Shown: positions 13,185 through 25,066 of the stretch, piece by piece | How the letters are laid out: every line of letters begins with the position of its first letter | Position numbering within the stretch: the stretch's first letter is position 1 | Assembly (NCBI GenBank): GCA_024138015.1 | Contig: JAMXBB010000007.1 | Span: forward strand, 82,947,293 to 83,011,292 | Direction of reading: 5' to 3' | Origin: Lumnitzera littorea | Taxonomy: Eukaryota; Streptophyta; Magnoliopsida; Myrtales; Combretaceae | DNA length: 64,000 nt | The notes under the pieces: model-generated | What the model was told of the DNA's origin: nothing | The model's input: only the letters and a program-made list of their open reading frames with translations | Databases searched by the model: none | Position numbers and translations under genes: made by a program

Positions 13185-14060
13185 TGATGCGAACCGTAAC
13201 CAAGAATAGACACGGCCAGTCATTAGATGGATTTAAGCTTACCGAAAGCTTAAAAGAGTTTATGGGGAATGATGTGAAAGAACAAATGAAGAGATAAAAA
13301 GTAAGCAAAACCCACGAATAACTCTAGAGGATATAATACACCAATGGTACTTCCGAGCACTCATGGCACAATTTGATATGACATACGAATTGGTTCGATG
13401 ATGTTACTTGCCACCTAGTCTTACTCAAAGATTAGGATAAGAGTGAAGTTAAAAGTAAATAGGTAGTGTTTACATAAGGAAGGCAAAATACTCCGTGTAT
13501 TAATGGTAATTAATCTAATGCAACTACAATTATAAGGATATTTATACCCATAAGTTAGGTTAACTTGCCCAAAAGAGAAAAGAAAAAAAAGTCATTTCCT
13601 AAGAAAATAATGTACAAGATATATAAGGGCAAAAATGAACATTCAAGGAAAACAATCATTGGTGTAATGGATTCTACACATGATTTTGTACAAATGACGT
13701 TACTATATTGGCGAGGCCATTAGAAGATGCAGACAAAAAAGTACGGTTATCTTGCTTGTCCGAGAAAGGGTAGCTGAGTTAGTCTGGAGTCTCTCGCTTG
13801 TCATCTTAGCAAGGGTGACGTTAAGTAAGTAATTAGCCAAGTGTAAGTGAGAATGAAGATTGGCTATTCTCTTAGCATTTCGCTTCTTGACACACTATCT
13901 ACGAGAAATAGGCAATCATACAACTTAGCATACAAAACGCTTCAACAAGGAAATACTCAGCCTCTGTAGGAGTTGGTTAGAATAGGAGAATCCATCATGT
14001 CAGTCCTTCCAATCCGTAGGCTCGGCTGCGAGTCAAAAGTCTTATGGCTTGATTCCTATA
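13185..14060 (-). repeat. 3' LTR of element 3
   Basis: Aligns with 18674-19570 throughout, with scattered substitutions and small indels. The last about 66 bp of the pol reading frame run into this LTR (see the pol entry), and the purine tract AGAGGGAA lies just before it on the minus strand. Confidence 0.87.
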
Positions 14061-17000
14061 ATTCCCTCTGGGTTGATTTTGATTTGGGATCAAATTCACA
14101 TAATCTTCGATCAGCTCTCCATTAAGGCAATAGGGACTGAGGTTAGTAATGTTGAAGGTGTCAAATACCCCATAATCATCGGGCAGTTCCAACCTATAGG
14201 CGTTATCATTGATTTTCTAGATGATCTTGAAGGGTCCTTCAACTCTTGCAAATAATTTATTCCTCCTTTTGTTCGAAAACCATTCCTTATTAAAGTGCAA
14301 CCATACCAAGTCTCCTTGCAAGAATTATTTAGCCATCCTACCCTTGGTCTTCTCTCATATTCTTCTAGCAGCTTAGTTGATGTGTCAAGTGACTTTGTCA
14401 TAGATATGCTCAAGGGATTGTGCTATAGCCCTTATGTCAAGGTCTTCTTACATGAGTATAGGTATAGGGGTATGATCAAGGGGCAACTTGGGATTAAAAC
14501 CATAAACTACTTCCAAGAGAGTCTACTTAGTAGTGTCATGTATTGTTTGATTGTAAGCGAATTCGACCACTAGCATGCAAATGTCCTAATCAGCTAAGTT
14601 TTTACTTACTGTAACTCGGAGTAGTAATCCCAAAGTACGATTAAACACCTCTATTTGGCCATCAATTTAGGGGTGATAGGAAGTGTTAAATAGTAATTTA
14701 GTCTCCATTCGATGCCACAAGGTCCTCCAGAAATGGCTCAAAAACTTTAGGTCCTTATCAAAGACTACACTCTTCGATACACCGTGTAACCACACAATCT
14801 CCTGCAAGAAAAGAGCAGTAATAGTTGAAGCACCGTTAGTTTTAGAGCAAGGCACGAAGTATGCTATCTTGCTAAGCTGATCCACGACAACCATTATAGA
14901 ATCTTTGCCTCAGGCAGTTTGTAGTAATTTGAGAACAAAGCCTATGCTTAATTTGATCCATGGTTTTGTCAGAACAAGCAATGGCATTATTTTCCCCTTT
15001 TTAGCTCAGCACTTCGCCTTCTTACACATGACATAGCTTTCAACAACTTGGTGTACATCTCTCATCATTCTCAACGAAAAGAATCCACCAATCAATGGTT
15101 TACAAGTTCTTCTTTCTCCAAAATGTCCAGAGAGCCCTCTATTGTAGACTTCCTTGACCAACAACTCCCTCAAGGAACAAGTTAGTATGCATAATTTTCC
15201 ACCTCGGAACAAGTAGTCAGCCTCTACATGATACTTGTCTACTGTTCTTCTATTGATGTACTATGTAATTATGGGTCCAAAGTGTAGATCCTCAGAATAC
15301 TATTCTTTGATACTTGCAAACCCAAACAGCCTGGTTTGCAATTCAATTAAAGGCACATGTCTCTTCAAAAGAGCATCTACAACTACGTTGCTCTTTCCCT
15401 ACTTGTATTTTTATCACAAAATTGAATCCTTTAAGAAACTCAACCCATTTCACCTACCACTTCGATATCTTGTTCTAACTTCAGAGGTACCTCAGCAATT
15501 CATAGTCAGTATATATAACAAATTCTCTTAACAATAAATAGTGCTACCATACTTGCAGTGCTTAAATCAGCGCTAAGAGTTCTTTGCCATAGACGGAGTA
15601 ATTTAACTTCGGTCCTTGGAGCTTCTGGCTGTAGAAGGCAATTGGTCAGCCTTCTTGCACTAGGACAATACCTATTCCAATGTCTAATGTATCATATTTT
15701 AGCTTAAATATTTTCTCGAAATCAAGTAAAACTAACATCAGGGCAGAGATCAATCTTTCTTTTACTTCGACAAAGCTCCTCTCTTCCCTTTCTCCCCATT
15801 GAAAGTCGGTGTTTTTCTTCATTAAATTAATAAGTGGTGCAGTGAGGGTACTGAAATTCTTGATGAATTAGTTATAGAATGAAGTCAATCCATGGAAACT
15901 TCACATGTCAACACAAGTAGCAAGAGTCAGCCACTCAACAATAACTCAAATCTTCTCGTCATCTACATGTAAGCCTCTTCCATTAACCACATAGCCCAAG
16001 AATACCACTTCCTCTTGGCAAAAACAACATTTCTTCATGTTATCGAATAGTCTCTCAGTATGGAGGATATTCAGAACGGCTCAGAGATGTTCACAGTAAC
16101 TCAGCATGTCTTTAAAGTACACCACAACACACTTCCCAATCGAATGTATCAACACATGATTCATTAGTCTCATGAAAGAGCTCGGGGCATTCGACAAGCC
16201 AAAGGGCATGACCATCTATTCATATAATCTATGTTGAGTCTTGAATGTTGTTTTCAACTCGTCTCCTGGCCTTATGCAGATTTAATGGTAGCCAGACTTA
16301 AGGTTTAATTTTTGAAAATCTTAACTCTACTTAAGTCATTCAGCATGTCTTCCAATCTTGAGATAAGATACCTATACTTGATTGTGTTCTCATTCATGGC
16401 TCAGTTATCAACACGGATTCGCTAGGTTCCATCCTTTTTTTGGCACTAAAAGTACTGGCATAGCATAAGGGCTGAGACTTTCTTTAACATATCATCTCTC
16501 TAGCAACTCATTGACTTGATGTTGGAGCTTAGAAGCCTATTCAGGATTCATCTGATAAACTAGCTTATTTGGCAATACGATACTGGGTACTAAGCTAATG
16601 TAGTGCTCTATGCCTCAAGTAGGAGGCAACCCTTCTGGTAACTATTCCGGGAACAGGTTGACATATTTATCCAGCAACTCTTTGATTTCCTAGGGTAATT
16701 CACCCTGCTCCTTCATTTCTAATAGTCACCTAACCAACATGAAGGTCGGCTCGTGAGCATTAATGGCCTCTCGAAGCTCGGCTCTACTCATTACTAAAGC
16801 ATTGTTTGATCCACGAGCAAGTTTCGTTTGTAATTTATTAACTTCTCTCGACAGCATTAGGTTCAATGTGATCTTCCGATCACCTTTCTCGAACATGTAT
16901 GTGTTCTTATAGCCGTTATGGATAATCCTCCTATTAAACAGCTATGGCCTACCAAGCAACACGTAGGAAGTACACATGGCTAATATGTCATAAAGAAACT

Positions 17001-17200
17001 GGTCAAAGTAATTCCCTATAGTGATCGACAGTAATATTTGTCAAATGACATGTAGTGCCCCTTTTTCACTCAATCAGTGCAACTTATACAACTTTGGATG
17101 TGCAATAATCGGCAACTTCAATTTTGAAATAAGATCGACCAATGCCATATTAGTACAACTTCTACCATCCATAATGAGAGCACACACCTGATTATTCACC
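13995..17200 (-). pseudogene. Element 3 pol remnant (protease region, RT, RNase H, integrase)
   Basis: Minus-strand order: a protease-to-RT stretch with SYVLLGRP and DGYKNTYMFEKG (about 16975-16860); reverse transcriptase about 16700-15950 with active site YFKD (16108-16119) in place of YFDD; RNase H about 15850-15450 (SQKLQGPKLNYSVYGKELLA); integrase zinc finger about 15200-15010; integrase core about 14894-14667 (VVVDQLSKIAYFVPC); and a C-terminal segment TFNITNLSPY...LTRSRA ending at 13995 inside the 3' LTR. Several stops and shifts interrupt it. Reading into the LTR is a known habit of CRM-type elements, but a chromodomain or CR motif could not be confirmed. Confidence 0.85.
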
Positions 17201-17399
17201 TTTCAGGTGGTATAAAATAAATTCTCTCTCTATTCCTCCTTACATGAGGGTTCCATATTCATTATGTATTGGATAACCATGATCAACTAATCTAAGTCCT
17301 CGACAAACACATCCTCTTCTATCAAATCTTTCTCGACGGGGATCTCCTTCTCCTAAGGTTCCTCATCTATATTGTCTCCCTCTAGCTTCAAGATGTCTC

Positions 17400-18560
17400 C
17401 CTTGATAACCATTTTCTGTCAGTTCGGACACTGAGTAGCTATGTATCCGAACCCTTAGCACTTGAAGCATTTGATCTGGCTTGTCTTCCTACCTGATCCT
17501 TACCCCTTCTCATAAGTCAAGGTCGACACTTCAATGTCAGGTTATCCTTTCTAATCGACTCAGACATCCATCTTTTAACTCAACTCAGTACTCAATTGAG
17601 CTTAGTGACTCGCCTGTCTAAGTCGGCTAGTCGACATCCTAGCTGGTACTCGACTCTTTGTTTGCCTCTCTACTCTTTAGACTATTCTGATGGCCTCATC
17701 CATTATTATGAATCATTGGAGTTCTACAATGTCCCGAATATCACCTCTCAATCCAACGATGAACCTAGAGATTATTCACATTAGGGGCTCTTCCACTTCA
17801 CATCTTATCGTGAGCATTTGGAAGTCCTGAACATACTTGTCAACTATTCGACCTCCTTGTTTTAACTCCTAAAGCTGAGTGAAAGTATCCTACAAGTAAG
17901 TTTCCGGCACAAATCTATTTCTCAATATTCTCTTCATCTCAAGCCATGTATTAATCTTTTGGTACTCCTCTCGCCTTCTTATAGCCTAAAAATTCTTTCA
18001 CCACATGGCGGCATATTCAAAGAACTCAATAGTAGTAGTCCTTATTTTCTCGTAGTTCTCATATTGATAATAGTCAAAAAACGCTTCACTTTCTCTTCCT
18101 ATTCCAGATATTCATCAGCATTTCCAGATTCATTAAAGCTCGAAATTTTAAGCACATGGTCAAATGCTTTGGGGACTCTAACTCACTCTTCTTCAAAATA
18201 CTTTTATTATTCCTCGTCTCCCATGTCTGCCAAATCAATCCTTCTTGTTACTCCTCCACCTCAAACTGATCGAGTTAGGTTCTGACCTCTAGTAGGTTAA
18301 GCAACTTGTGGGGTATTTTATACGGCTTCAATGGGTCAGCAAGCCAATGCATGAATAATTTGGGTCAAATCTACTAAGAGGTTAGCCACCTCATCAAGTC
18401 TCTCATTTATGCTTCTTGAAGTTCCTTGAAACTGTCGGCCATGGTGGACAACTCCATTATTGTTATCTCCAATACCAACATTCACACTCGAGTCTATCAT
18501 TTTCCTTACAAATTCAAAGCTCAAACAAATACTTTAGGAAATTAACAACTAGCAAACACA
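17400..18560 (-). pseudogene. Element 3 gag remnant
   Basis: The N-terminal part is readable around 18524-18336 (MSFEFVRKMIDSS...). The middle matches retrotransposon gag composition with stops. The C-terminal zinc knuckle lies at about 17478-17420 on the minus strand and reads CFKC, then GFGYIATQCPN, so the usual histidine is tyrosine and a stop falls inside. The capsid/nucleocapsid role follows from the family; this copy is dead. Confidence 0.75.
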
Positions 18561-18653
18561 GCAGCTAAGATGAACACAATAATTTGCTTTATTTCACACA
18601 TGTAAAAACAAAGTATAACAAAACTTCAAACACAATCCATGAGCCAAACAAGT

Positions 18654-18670
18654 CCTCTACTTTGATACCA
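18654..18670 (-). other. Primer-binding site of element 3 (tRNA-iMet type)
   Basis: Minus strand TGGTATCAAAGTAGAGG, three bases inside the 5' LTR. The first eight bases equal the standard plant gypsy/copia primer site for initiator Met tRNA (TGGTATCAGAGC), with one change thereafter in the next four. Confidence 0.8.
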
Positions 18671-18673
18671 AAA

Positions 18674-19570
18674 TGATGCGGACCATAGCTAAGAATAGAC
18701 AAGGCCAATCGTTGAATGGGTCTAAGCTTGTCGAAAGCTTGAAAGAGTTGATGGCGAATGACGTGAAAGAACAAATGATAAGTGAAAAAGTAAGGAAAAC
18801 CTGCGAACAACTTCAGAGGATATAACACACTAATGGTACTTTCGAAGACTCATAGTATAATTCGATATGATGCACAAATCGATCCAATAAGGTTACTCAC
18901 CACCTAATCTTTCTCAAGAGTTAGGATAAGAGTGAAGTCAAGAGTAAACAAGTAGAGTAAACAGGTAGTGTTTACTTAAAGAAGGAAAAATACTAAAGTG
19001 TATTAATGGTAATCAATCTATTACAGCTACAATTACAAGGGTATTTATACCCATAAGTTAGGGCAACTTGCCCAAAAAGGAAAAGACAAAAAGAGCATTT
19101 CCTAAAAAAATAATATATAAGATACAAAAAAGTAAAAATGTATATTTAAAGAAAGTAATCATTTGTGTAACAGATTCTACATATGATTATGTATACGTAG
19201 TGATGCTATATTAGCAAAGCCGTTGGAAGATGCAAAAAAAAAAAAAAAAAAGTACTGTCACCTTGCTTGTTTGAGCAGGGGTAGCTGAGTTAGTCTAGAG
19301 TCTCTCTCTCGTCATCTCGGCAGGGTGACACCGAGTAAGTAGTTGGCCAAGCATGAGTGAGAATGAGGACTGGCTGTTCTCTTAACATTCTGCTTCTTGG
19401 CATACTATTTATGAGAAATAGGCAATCATACAGCTTGACATACAGAACGTGTCGGCAAGGAAATAATCGGCCTCGACAAGACTCCACTAGAACAAGAGAC
19501 TCCACTGTGCCAGGCCTTCCAATCCTCAGGCTCACTACAGGTCAAAAGTCCTGTAACTTGATTCCCATCA
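18674..19570 (-). repeat. 5' LTR of element 3
   Basis: Starts TGATGGGAATCAAG at 19570 and ends GGTCCGCATCA at 18674 on the minus strand. Contains an A run of about 19 at 19236-19254 that is much shorter in the partner LTR. Confidence 0.87.
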
Positions 19571-20880
19571 TAATCTATGGGTCTATTTAGAGTTATATGT
19601 TGCATGTAAATAGGAGGGGAGAGCAAGTCTCGCTCGGCTCAATGCTTCCTCTTTCTAAAGTTCTCCCCCTTTAATATGCCCGGCTCAACGCAATCCTTTA
19701 TAAACAATTTTTCCTTATCCTACTTTCTGCCCAACCTTTCTCAGTCAGTATCGCACTTAGTGCAGATGTTGTCCTCTTGGTCGATATACTTCGAGGCCTT
19801 ATTCTAAAAGTCAACCAAGGTTTTCAACTTACTCTTCGCAAGTGATCAAAAGAAGTCTCTCGAAGGTCGAATGCTTAGCTGAGCGGCATGGAAAGCGACT
19901 CTCTCATCCAGCTAAGAGATCTCGACTATGGCATTATTGAACCAAACCGCATAGTCAGGTAAAGATTCGCCTTCACCCTCACCCTCACCTTGCCTTATAA
20001 GGTACAAGGATGACATGTCATTGGACGAAGGCTTGCTAGACATGAAATGGAGGCTGAACCTCTACACTAACTCATTAAAGGAGCTGATAGAATTGTTGGG
20101 GGGATGGTTGAACTACACTTAAGCTGCTTTCCTCAAGATGCCCAAGAAAGCCTTACATATTATAGTATCCCCATAACCATGAAGGTTTATGAAGGTACGG
20201 AAGTGGAAGAGATAGTCGTCCAAGCCTCCTGTACCATCATATTGGTCTAGGGATAGGAGTTTACTATTAAAAGTTTGCTATTAGAAAGCAACACTCCGTC
20301 CTAAATGCCCCTCGTGAAGGGGGTTTTGCTGTTGGCAACTAGTCCAATGCCACCAATAGCCTTGCTCCCCTACTACTCAAAGATCTTCCTCACTATTGCA
20401 TGAAGTTCGTTAAGGTTGGCATCATCTACTAAATAAGCTTAGCATGCTGCTGATTGAGTCGGTACTCCCTAAGAGTCAGCAACTTGCTCATTACCAACCA
20501 AAGTTCGGTCGTAGGTAGCTACAAACCTTGTTGGCCAATTCTACAGTAGGGGATCAAGTTGCTAATCCCTCTCATTCTACTAGTGGTGGTGGTAGTTGTT
20601 TTGCCCAGTATGGGCATCCGAAGCTTCAGGGGGGTTTATGCATTACACTTCTCAACTTCTTTGAGGCGAGCTTAAAGTAGCCTATTTTAAGCAGCTAACT
20701 CCTTAGCCAAGTGGTCCAAGCGCTCCAATCACTCCTCCAATATTGCCCTTAGGAGGGGCTGATTCTTTGTGGGTTGGTTGTACACTAACTAGAGATTCTC
20801 TTACTCGTCGTAGTGAGACAAGATGTCTAAGAATTGCTTGTGGGGAATATATTTAGTATGTTTATGGTTTTTCGTATAGG
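19571..20880 (-). pseudogene. Element 1 gag, 5' part
   Basis: The minus-strand translation gives a gag-like segment with GEGEGESLPDYAVWFNNAI, then a segment similar to QLDKAIAIYTSQLNIQPS of element 2 gag (near 19990-19860). Stops are frequent. It continues at 13184 after removal of element 3. The leader between the primer site (20889) and gag is short. Confidence 0.75.
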
Positions 20881-20888
20881 AATTAAGT

Positions 20889-20906
20889 TTCTTACAAACG
20901 GCGCCA
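20889..20906 (-). other. Primer-binding site of element 1 (tRNA-Asp-like)
   Basis: Minus strand TGGCGCCGTTTGTAAG, two bases inside the 5' LTR. The first ten bases TGGCGCCGTT fit the 3' end of plant tRNA-Asp (as recalled); the remainder has drifted. Confidence 0.75.
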
Positions 20907-20908
20907 AA

Positions 20909-21412
20909 TGTCATCTCAAGCTATTTGCTAGTGATGATTGGGCTTTGTGTGTGATAAGCTTGCAAAATAAAATATTATGAGGAGATGTCAGAGTATTGTC
21001 CGGCATGAACACTCCAATATTTAAGTCAGTAGTATGTTCTTGAGAGTAAAGGATACTTAGGAGTTATAAGCAAGCTTTAGTGTGTAAAGTGTAGAAAGAT
21101 TCACTGTTAGATAATGGATTGGTATTTATAATGGAGTGGAGCTAGCAATTGAAGGACAATTAGTGGGAGAGATCTTCTCCCACAAGTATGATTGGAGAGT
21201 GGGCTCATGGTATCCAATGTGTCCCACATATATCGGAAGTGGGTGCTGACTTGGTTTTTTATTCTTATCTTATAACTTCTAGCCGTTAAAAAGCTTCTTT
21301 GGCCCTATTAAGGCAAGCTTAGGGCTTGAGCTCAAGGCGATGAGCCCTACGTGATGAGGTACATAAGATTTGGATAGCTTAAAAAGCCTATGTCCAAGGA
21401 GTCTTATTAACA
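20909..21412 (-). repeat. 5' LTR of element 1
   Basis: Starts TGTTAATAAG at 21412 and ends GAGATGACA at 20909 on the minus strand. It is the partner of 3946-4448. Confidence 0.85.
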
Positions 21413-21893
21413 TTTCATAAGGATGGTTATAAAAACTCAACTGAAACTATTGGTCATCATCCTAACTACCATAACCTTTTTATAATATTTGAAAATATAT
21501 AAATACCTAAATTATTATTCAAATCATTTTCCTCATAATTTTTTAAGATATCCAAACAGCAAAATTATTGCTAAAGTTTTAAAACTGTTGCTAAAACAAC
21601 CACAAATTATAGTGATTTTAAACTTGAACAACAGTTGTGGAAGTATCATATAGTTTAAAAGTTACGAGAGATAAAAATGTATACATGATAATAATGGATT
21701 CTATCCGGACGTGAATATTTGCAATTGGGCCAAATATTAAATAAGTCATCATGCAAGTTCTGTTTATACTTTTCTTTGAACTCATATTACATAACAATAC
21801 ATGGCTCTGTTCGACATTAAATTCAACATCCAGACAAAGTTTCTTCCCTTTATGGACTGATTCCAACTTTATCATCTCTATCCCCTCTCTCTT

Positions 21894-21899
21894 TATAAA
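21894..21899 (+). promoter_or_regulatory. Candidate TATA box of the MAPK-substrate gene
   Basis: TATAAA within CTTTATAAAC, about 160 bp before the ATG at 22057. That spacing fits a plant core promoter with a 5' leader of roughly 130 bases. The end of element 1 lies only about 480 bp upstream, so the more distal promoter of this gene may have been displaced by the insertion. Confidence 0.45.
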
Positions 21900-22056
21900 C
21901 CATTTTTCATGTCTCTGCCTCTATTGTGATACACATACTAGGCCATCGCATTCACCACATCCCAATCATCATTTTTCACAAATTTTATCGACGAAGTCGA
22001 CGTTAGATTATCGTGGTCGTGGATTTGGATCCTCTAAAAGTTACCGAATACTGGGT

Positions 22057-22431
22057 ATGGCTACTGGATTACCAAGGTCGGACAGATCGTTTAGAAGACA
22101 AGGATCATCAGGCTTAGTATTTGATGACAAGCTCATACAAGCAGCTCTGCAGCAAGCAAGCGAAGATGATGATAACAAGGAAATCAAGCCAGGACTTAGA
22201 GAGATAAGAGCATCACAAGATGAGGTTGGATCAAACGGCACTTTGCCGTGGAGCCGATCCCGTGGCGGCGGATCACAGACGCCGTTCCGGACGTTCAGAG
22301 GGTCATCACCAACTGGCGTCGATCCGCCGTCGCCTAAGGTGGGGACCGGTTGTGGATTGTGTGGCATATTTGGGAAACCGGTGGGTGCCCATAATGTAAA
22401 GAATTCAAGAAATAATAAACGTGAGTTATAG
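22057..22431 (+). CDS. MAPK-substrate protein, At1g80180/MASS-type
   Basis: Intact single-exon gene for 124 residues. The open frame extends upstream, but the start at 22057 (MATGLPRSDRSFRRQGSSGL) matches where I recall family members beginning. Conserved family blocks are the N-terminal SFRRQGSSGLVFDDKLI (residues 11-27) and the C-terminal VDPPSPKV...GCGLCGIFGK (88-107). The latter holds a Ser-Pro MAPK site (S92-P93) and a paired-cysteine patch. Between them is a low-complexity acidic, then Ser/Arg/Gly-rich stretch, as in plant relatives. The Arabidopsis proteins (MASS family) are described as MAPK targets acting in stomatal development; that role is family knowledge, not visible here. No membrane segment. 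Codon content is more GC-rich than the surroundings. The host gene is flanked by element 1 and, 2.1 kb downstream, by element 2. Confidence 0.9.
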   Translation: MATGLPRSDRSFRRQGSSGLVFDDKLIQAALQQASEDDDNKEIKPGLREIRASQDEVGSNGTLPWSRSRGGGSQTPFRTFRGSSPTGVDPPSPKVGTGCGLCGIFGKPVGAHNVKNSRNNKREL

Positions 22432-24558
22432 GTTTTTTTGTTTTTAATGGTTTTGTGATCGTAATTATATGGGTTTTCATATGTAACCATGCGATTGGAT
22501 CTTAGTCTTTGTTGATTTTATGTTCTCTTGTTTGAAGGCATTTATCCCTAGATTATATACAAAGATTTGAGGCTTTGTGGCAAAAAATGTCGAGAGAGTG
22601 TAATTTTAGGATTGTCGGTCTAAGGATGTTATAATTTTTGTAAATATTCATGTTTGTTCATCGTTGAGTTTGACCTTTTTCAATCCAATTATGGAGTACT
22701 GCAAACAAATAAATTAAAATTTACATATACTATATCTAAACTACATCGTTGATATAATATACGAAATCCATATTACTGATGTGAAATACTCATGTTAGAA
22801 AAAGAATTGAGAGAAAATACAGCTGCTTGAGATTAATATTTCCTTCCATTTTCCTTAGGTCAACCTTCACGGACATGGATTCAGATGGAATTTTGATCTT
22901 GGGTTTTAATTTATTAAAATATTTTTTCAATTTATTTATTTTTATATTTTTCTCTAGTACTAAAATTAAAATTGATGTTTTCAACAGAAATTGGTCCTGT
23001 AGGGGATGTAAATTAAATGATTGACTTTAGTTCATAGACATATTGATAGATGGCTTTTGTGCATCCTTCTCCTTCTTTCTCCAGAATGTGCATAAAAGTT
23101 GAACTTTATTCGTATTTTCTCTCTCTTCCCCCCACCCCCCACATGATAGGGACATTCATCTAACCCACCATAGTCATGGGTGGACTTGTCAGTTGGCAAA
23201 TGGCCACACGTAACTAAAGTCATCTTCTGTTTTTCTTTGTACTTATAACTTAGTCAACTCCCCTCCATCATATTGGTTTCTTTAAGTTAACGAATGTATT
23301 GGAACACTCGACCGTAGAATCCATTCGCTTATAAGTTGAAATAATAAGAAGTTCAACACTAAACCATAAAATCCATTTACCTATAAGTTGAAATAATAAG
23401 ACTGTGATTTTATCTATTTTATTTTATATATATCTCAATAGATTTTATCCAATAATAAAACTAAATTTCAACCGCATGTGATCTTATAAGTTGAAATAAT
23501 AAGAATGTAATTTTGTCCATTTTATTTCATATATATCTCTATGGATCTTTTCTATTGACAAAACCGAGTGTCAATGTTATGCGGTCTTGTTCTATATTGA
23601 TGTTGCCGTATAATAATGTAATGCATAAATTGTTATTATTTTATGAATCATTATATTCTGAATTATATTGCATTTAAGGATTTTCTAATCTAGATCTCAT
23701 ACTTGCCAATTAAATATAATAATAAAAAAATTATTAATATTAACATATCATGTGAAAAAAAAATTATTAATATTAACACGTTACTTATTTTATTTTATTT
23801 ATTGATAGTTGGGTCAAGGGACCCACAGCTTCTAAGACCATGTGCAATGGTCGTAACTACGCAACGTTTCTAAGGATGAACAAACGGTGAAGGAGTAACG
23901 TGAAGCCATTCCTGTTACCTACTAGGACGTTTATCTGACGAGAAATATGCCGAGCTTTATTATTATTATTATTATTTTTTCAAATCAAACTTTTTGCAGC
24001 ACTTTACCCTTATATTTAATAATATTATATTAGTGTACAAATATAATATTAATTCGATACTAAAATTATCTTCATAAAATAAAAAAAATAATGGTTTTTA
24101 AAATAATAAAAAATATGAAGCAATTTGGATGAAGAACAGAATTTTCTAAAAGAGAGAGTTTATAATACATAAGTAACTTTTAAAGTTTCTTAGCATCGCA
24201 CGTCATTCTAATACTAGTTTCTGTAAAATTGCGTTGAAAGAATTAGGGGGTTTTGTAAGGAACTTTTCTTTAAGCGGAAGGGTCGATGGATATTTAGAAT
24301 CACTACAACCAGCGCTTAGATTGATGTTATGCATAATACACTATTAATTAGAGAAGGTTTGACTAATTTCATATCAATATGACGCACAGCACTAATCAAT
24401 AATTAAAAAAAAAAAAGAAAGAAAAGGTTTGCCACAACCTATAATAATAGATTGACAAGAAACATATTTTTTGGAAGAGTTGAAATTCATATGAACAAAG
24501 GAGAGATAGCAATGTTTTGAGAGAATCACAGAAATAGTTTAAATTGTGGAATAGTAAC
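22432..24558. other. 3' flank and AT-rich spacer
   Basis: Holds the 3' untranslated region of the upstream gene and then AT-rich DNA. Short open frames at 22790-23223 are low-complexity and not supported. A polymeric repeat lies at 23310-23590 and a TTA run near 23960-23977. A stretch at 23820-23950 of higher GC content shows nothing recognisable. Confidence 0.5.
23310..23590. repeat. Imperfect repeat with ATAAGTTGAAATAATAAG
   Basis: The 18-mer ATAAGTTGAAATAATAAG occurs at about 23331, 23382 and 23487. The last two are each followed by a related roughly 80-100 bp segment (TTTTRTCYATTTTATTTYATATATATCTC...). It is probably a partly duplicated AT-rich repeat; no class assigned. Confidence 0.6.
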
Positions 24559-25064
24559 CGTTGATAGGGTATTTTGAAATATGGGCTCTTCAAGTTTGTC
24601 TCAAGCTGTTCAAGCTAACTTCTTTTGATAGATCGTTCTCGACCCAAGCCTAAAATGTGACCTGCCATACTATGACAAGCCTCCAACAACTAAAAGACTC
24701 TGGATAAGACTAATAAACTAAGTCAGCAACCACTTCCTACTTATCTAGATCATGTCGGATACCATGATCCCACTTTTTAATATTTGCAAAAGTGGCTCTA
24801 TCAACGAAGTACTCTCCAACTACTAGCGCTACTCCTCCATAAATACAAGATTATCGCCTAACAATAAACTATTTGATACTTGCACACATAAGCCTACTAA
24901 TTGCTCTCATACCCTTCAAATACCTACAATTGACTTAAGTAATGAAGTGGCCACGTCAAAAAATCCCTTAGCATTCCCTTACTATGCTCTCTTTTGTAAG
25001 TCTCACCACTCGTGTGAAACTCGATTTCCCTTTAATCAATACTGACAAGATCCTTAAGATAACA
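24559..25064 (+). repeat. 5' LTR of element 2
   Basis: Begins CGTTGATAG (TG decayed to CG) and ends GATCCTTAAGATAACA. It aligns along its whole length with 40701-41191. CATAAATACAAGA near 24838 is a plausible TATA-like element, also present (TATAAATATAAGA) in the 3' copy. Confidence 0.87.
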
Positions 25065-25066
25065 TT

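Larger units (their letters stand above)
13185..19570 (-). mobile_element. Ty3/gypsy element 3 nested inside gag of element 1
   Basis: LTRs at 13185-14060 and 18674-19570 begin TGAT and end ATCA on the minus strand, the first copy being mutated to TATA at its start. The primer-binding site at 18654-18670 reads TGGTATCAAAGTAGAGG on the minus strand, matching the initiator-methionine tRNA type. Gag, protease-region, reverse transcriptase, RNase H and integrase remnants follow in that order toward 13995. The flanking 5 bp are TAAGC and TAATC, a near-match target duplication. The single-polyprotein order, primer site and LTSRSRA-like end of pol suggest a chromovirus-type lineage; CRM- or Reina-like are both possible. 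Confidence 0.88.
3946..21412 (-). mobile_element. Ty3/gypsy (Tat-type) LTR retrotransposon, element 1, nested and decayed
   Basis: Two related LTRs of 503-504 bp (3946-4448 and 20909-21412) enclose the element, both reading TGTT...GACA on the minus strand. Next to the upper LTR is a minus-strand primer-binding site starting TGGCGCCGTT, so the 5' end is at the high coordinate. In minus-strand order the interior holds gag (20880-19571, continued 13184-12845), reverse transcriptase, RNase H, integrase (to about 9680), an 86-87 bp tandem array, and a gene on the opposite strand. The element is split by element 3 (13185-19570) and by a solo LTR (6585-9605). All coding parts have stops. The flanks do not show a clean 5 bp duplication. 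The LTR pair is strongly diverged by eye, so the insertion is old. Confidence 0.88.

Noticed and set aside
21751..22056. Upstream extension of the MAPK-substrate open frame
   Set aside because: The family begins at MATGLPRSDRSF; the extension has no similarity and contains the TATA box.
22041..22490. Long minus-strand frame over the MAPK-substrate gene
   Set aside because: Shadow of the plus-strand gene, whose conserved blocks are on the other strand.
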